A stretch of 40,216 nucleotides of DNA. Source: a virus. Location: positions 1 to 40,216 of the IMG/VR virus record IMGVR_UViG_3300042446_000399. One strand, given 5' to 3'. The position numbers were made by a program, and so were the translations under genes. Shown one piece after another: positions 38,523 to 40,216 of this stretch; positions within the stretch are counted from its first letter, which is position 1, and every line of letters starts with the position of its first letter. Under the pieces are notes generated by a model that was not told where the DNA came from, ran no database searches, and was given only the letters and a program-made list of their open reading frames with translations.

Positions 38523-40216
38523 TTCGTATAAAAGATCTAACTGTAAAAAATTTCATGAGTGTGGGTAATCAGACTCAGGCTGTAAACTTTGATCGAGAAC
38601 AACTGACATTGGTACTAGGTGAAAACTTAGATCAAGGCGGCGACGACAGCGGCAGTCGCAATGGAACTGGTAAAACTACCATTGTAAATGCATTAAGTTT
38701 TGCATTGTATGGTCAGGCACTAACTAATATCAAAAAAGATAATTTAATCAACAAAATCAACAACAAAAACATGTTGGTCACGTTGACATTTAACAAAGAC
38801 GGTGTTGATTATCGTGTAGAGCGTGGGCGTAAACCCAACGTTATGAAATTTTTTGTTAATAATCAAGAGCAGGCATCTGAATCATCTGACGACAGTCAAG
38901 GCGACATGCGAGAAACTCAGAAAGATCTAGACGAATTGTTGGGTATGAGTCATACCATGTTTCGACATATACTGGCTTTAAACACATATACCGAACCGTT
39001 TCTGTCGATGAAAACCAACGAGCAGAGAGAAATTATCGAACAACTGTTAGGCATTACTCTACTCAGTGAGAAAGCAGAATCTCTTAAAGAACAAATACGC
39101 ATTAGTAAAGACAGTATCTATCAAGAAAATGCTGATATCGAGGCTGCTAAAAAATCAAATGAAAAAATTCAGATCAGCATTACTGGTTTAGAAACCAGAC
39201 AAAAAGCATGGTATAGTCAACAGAAAGACGATTGTGCAAAAATTATACAGAGTATTGCCGAACTGCAGAGTGTAGACATTGAAAAAGAATTAGAACAACA
39301 TGCTAAACTTAAAGTTTATGATGAGCAGAGTGCTAAGATTAAGAGTCTTAACAAAGAAAAAGCCACATTAGAAACAGCAGTAGTTCAAGCAGATAAGTCT
39401 GTAAACAAATATTCTAAAGAAGTTGAACAGTTAAAGAATAAGACATGCCCGGCATGTGAACAAGAACTGCACACGCACAAGCATGAAGAAATGACTGCTG
39501 GTGCTGAAAAGAACTTGATCGATGCACAAACTTATCTTGATAAAGTCAGCAACGATTATGCTGCCGTTGTTTTAGAGTTAGAGACTATTGGTGATATCAA
39601 TGGTAGACCTAAAATATACTATGATTCGTTAGAAGCGGCATTGAAACATCAAAATAATCTTGCAAGTTTAGAATCAGCACTGTCTAGTAGACAAGTTGAA
39701 GTAGATCCTTATCAAGAACAAATTGATGATTTGAAACATACTGCTATTCAAGAGATCAATTGGGATAATATCAATGCCATTACCACATTGAAAGATCATC
39801 AAGAGTTTCTTTTAAAGTTATTAACCAGTAAAGACAGTTTTATTCGTAAGAAGATCATTGATCAAAATCTTGCCTATCTAAACAATCGGTTAACTTATTA
39901 TCTTGACAAGATGGGATTACCGCATCAAGTTAATTTTCAAAACGATCTCAGTGTAGAAATTACACAGTTGGGTCAAGATTTAGATTTTGACAACCTAAGT
40001 AGAGGCGAACGCAATCGTTTAATTTTAGGATTGTCATGGAGTTTCCGTGATGTATGGGAAAGTCTATATCAAAATATCAACTTGTTGTTCATTGACGAAT
40101 TAATCGACAATGGTTTAGATTCTGCAGGTGTTGAAAGTGCATTGAGTGTTTTGAAAAAGATGGCTCGAGAGCGCAACAAAAATATCTATCTAATCAGCCA
40201 CAAAGACGAATTGATA
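38519..40216 (+). CDS. gp46: Recombination ATPase subunit gp46 (Rad50/SbcC-like), 3' end cut off
   Basis: ATPase partner of gp47. The frame runs 566 codons from ATG 38519 to the window edge with no stop. Seen in order: MIRIKDLTVKNFMSVGN, a Walker A (SRNGTGKTTI, near residue 50) preceded by an unusual Gly/Asp loop (ENLDQGGDDSG), the segment LLGITLLSEKAESLKEQIRI entering a long coiled coil, the zinc hook KTCPACEQ (CxxC) near residue 313, a second coil, then the ABC signature LSRGERNRLILGLSW and Walker B LLFIDELIDNGLDS, and finally SHKDE. T4 gp46 is 560 residues with about 20 after SHKD, so only a short tail should be missing. ATGA overlap couples it to gp47. Confidence 0.96.
   Translation, partial: MIRIKDLTVKNFMSVGNQTQAVNFDREQLTLVLGENLDQGGDDSGSRNGTGKTTIVNALSFALYGQALTNIKKDNLINKINNKNMLVTLTFNKDGVDYRVERGRKPNVMKFFVNNQEQASESSDDSQGDMRETQKDLDELLGMSHTMFRHILALNTYTEPFLSMKTNEQREIIEQLLGITLLSEKAESLKEQIRISKDSIYQENADIEAAKKSNEKIQISITGLETRQKAWYSQQKDDCAKIIQSIAELQSVDIEKELEQHAKLKVYDEQSAKIKSLNKEKATLETAVVQADKSVNKYSKEVEQLKNKTCPACEQELHTHKHEEMTAGAEKNLIDAQTYLDKVSNDYAAVVLELETIGDINGRPKIYYDSLEAALKHQNNLASLESALSSRQVEVDPYQEQIDDLKHTAIQEINWDNINAITTLKDHQEFLLKLLTSKDSFIRKKIIDQNLAYLNNRLTYYLDKMGLPHQVNFQNDLSVEITQLGQDLDFDNLSRGERNRLILGLSWSFRDVWESLYQNINLLFIDELIDNGLDSAGVESALSVLKKMARERNKNIYLISHKDELI

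Noticed and set aside
1-40216. tRNA genes, CRISPR arrays, insertion sequences or integrase/attachment sites
   Set aside because: Gaps between genes are nearly all under 80 nt and show no cloverleaf, regular spacer-repeat pattern, transposase or integrase motif.

Overview
The window is a piece of the genome of a lytic, contractile-tailed phage of the T4 superfamily. It is AT-rich and tightly packed, and almost every gene junction is an ATGA, GTGA or TAATG overlap. Its genes match the 'exo-T4-even' myoviruses of aquatic bacteria (cyanophage and pelagiphage relatives) better than T4 itself. The signs are a gp5 spike protein without a lysozyme domain, a very large protein just after gp6, tandem fibre-like proteins with a shared GQLWYD/GYGE head domain, and a thyX gene. 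No photosynthesis gene or tRNA is visible, so the host cannot be named.

Layout. Plus strand 1-1529: the tail of an operon of two conserved hypotheticals and thyX (flavin-dependent thymidylate synthase), ending in a hairpin that lies inside the 3' end of the convergent gene. Minus strand 36569 down to 1516: one co-directional late block of about 35 kb. In transcription order it encodes tail tube cap/baseplate gp48, a gp53-like wedge protein, an 823-residue hub-like protein, the gp5 spike, gp25, an enlarged gp6, a giant 4552-residue protein in the gp7 position, a 203-residue structural protein, three paralogous fibre-like proteins (the first with a tail-collar domain), another virion-type protein, a small conserved hypothetical, then two pairs of paralogous glycosyltransferase-like proteins with a hypothetical between the pairs. 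Plus strand 36644-40216: gp55 (late sigma factor), gp47 and gp46 (Mre11/Rad50-like recombination nuclease). gp46 runs off the right edge.

Regulation. Four T4-like late-promoter octamers (TATAAATA and close variants) lie before gp48, gp6, the 203-residue gene and the first-transcribed part of the last fibre gene, each 19-20 nt before the start codon. The gp55 gene has a consensus-like sigma70 promoter whose -35 box abuts the late promoter of the gp48 operon. The late sigma gene and the late block it should activate therefore diverge from one compact control region.

Most unusual content. The giant protein contains a probable seven-bladed FG-GAP-type beta-propeller with carbohydrate-binding-like (CBM5/12-type) modules in its inter-blade loops, many repeated 'YLNG' beta modules and paired GxGY repeats. 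The late operon also ends in a four-gene glycosyltransferase-like cassette. Together these suggest an elaborate, possibly glycosylated, host-recognition apparatus. That function is inferred, not shown.
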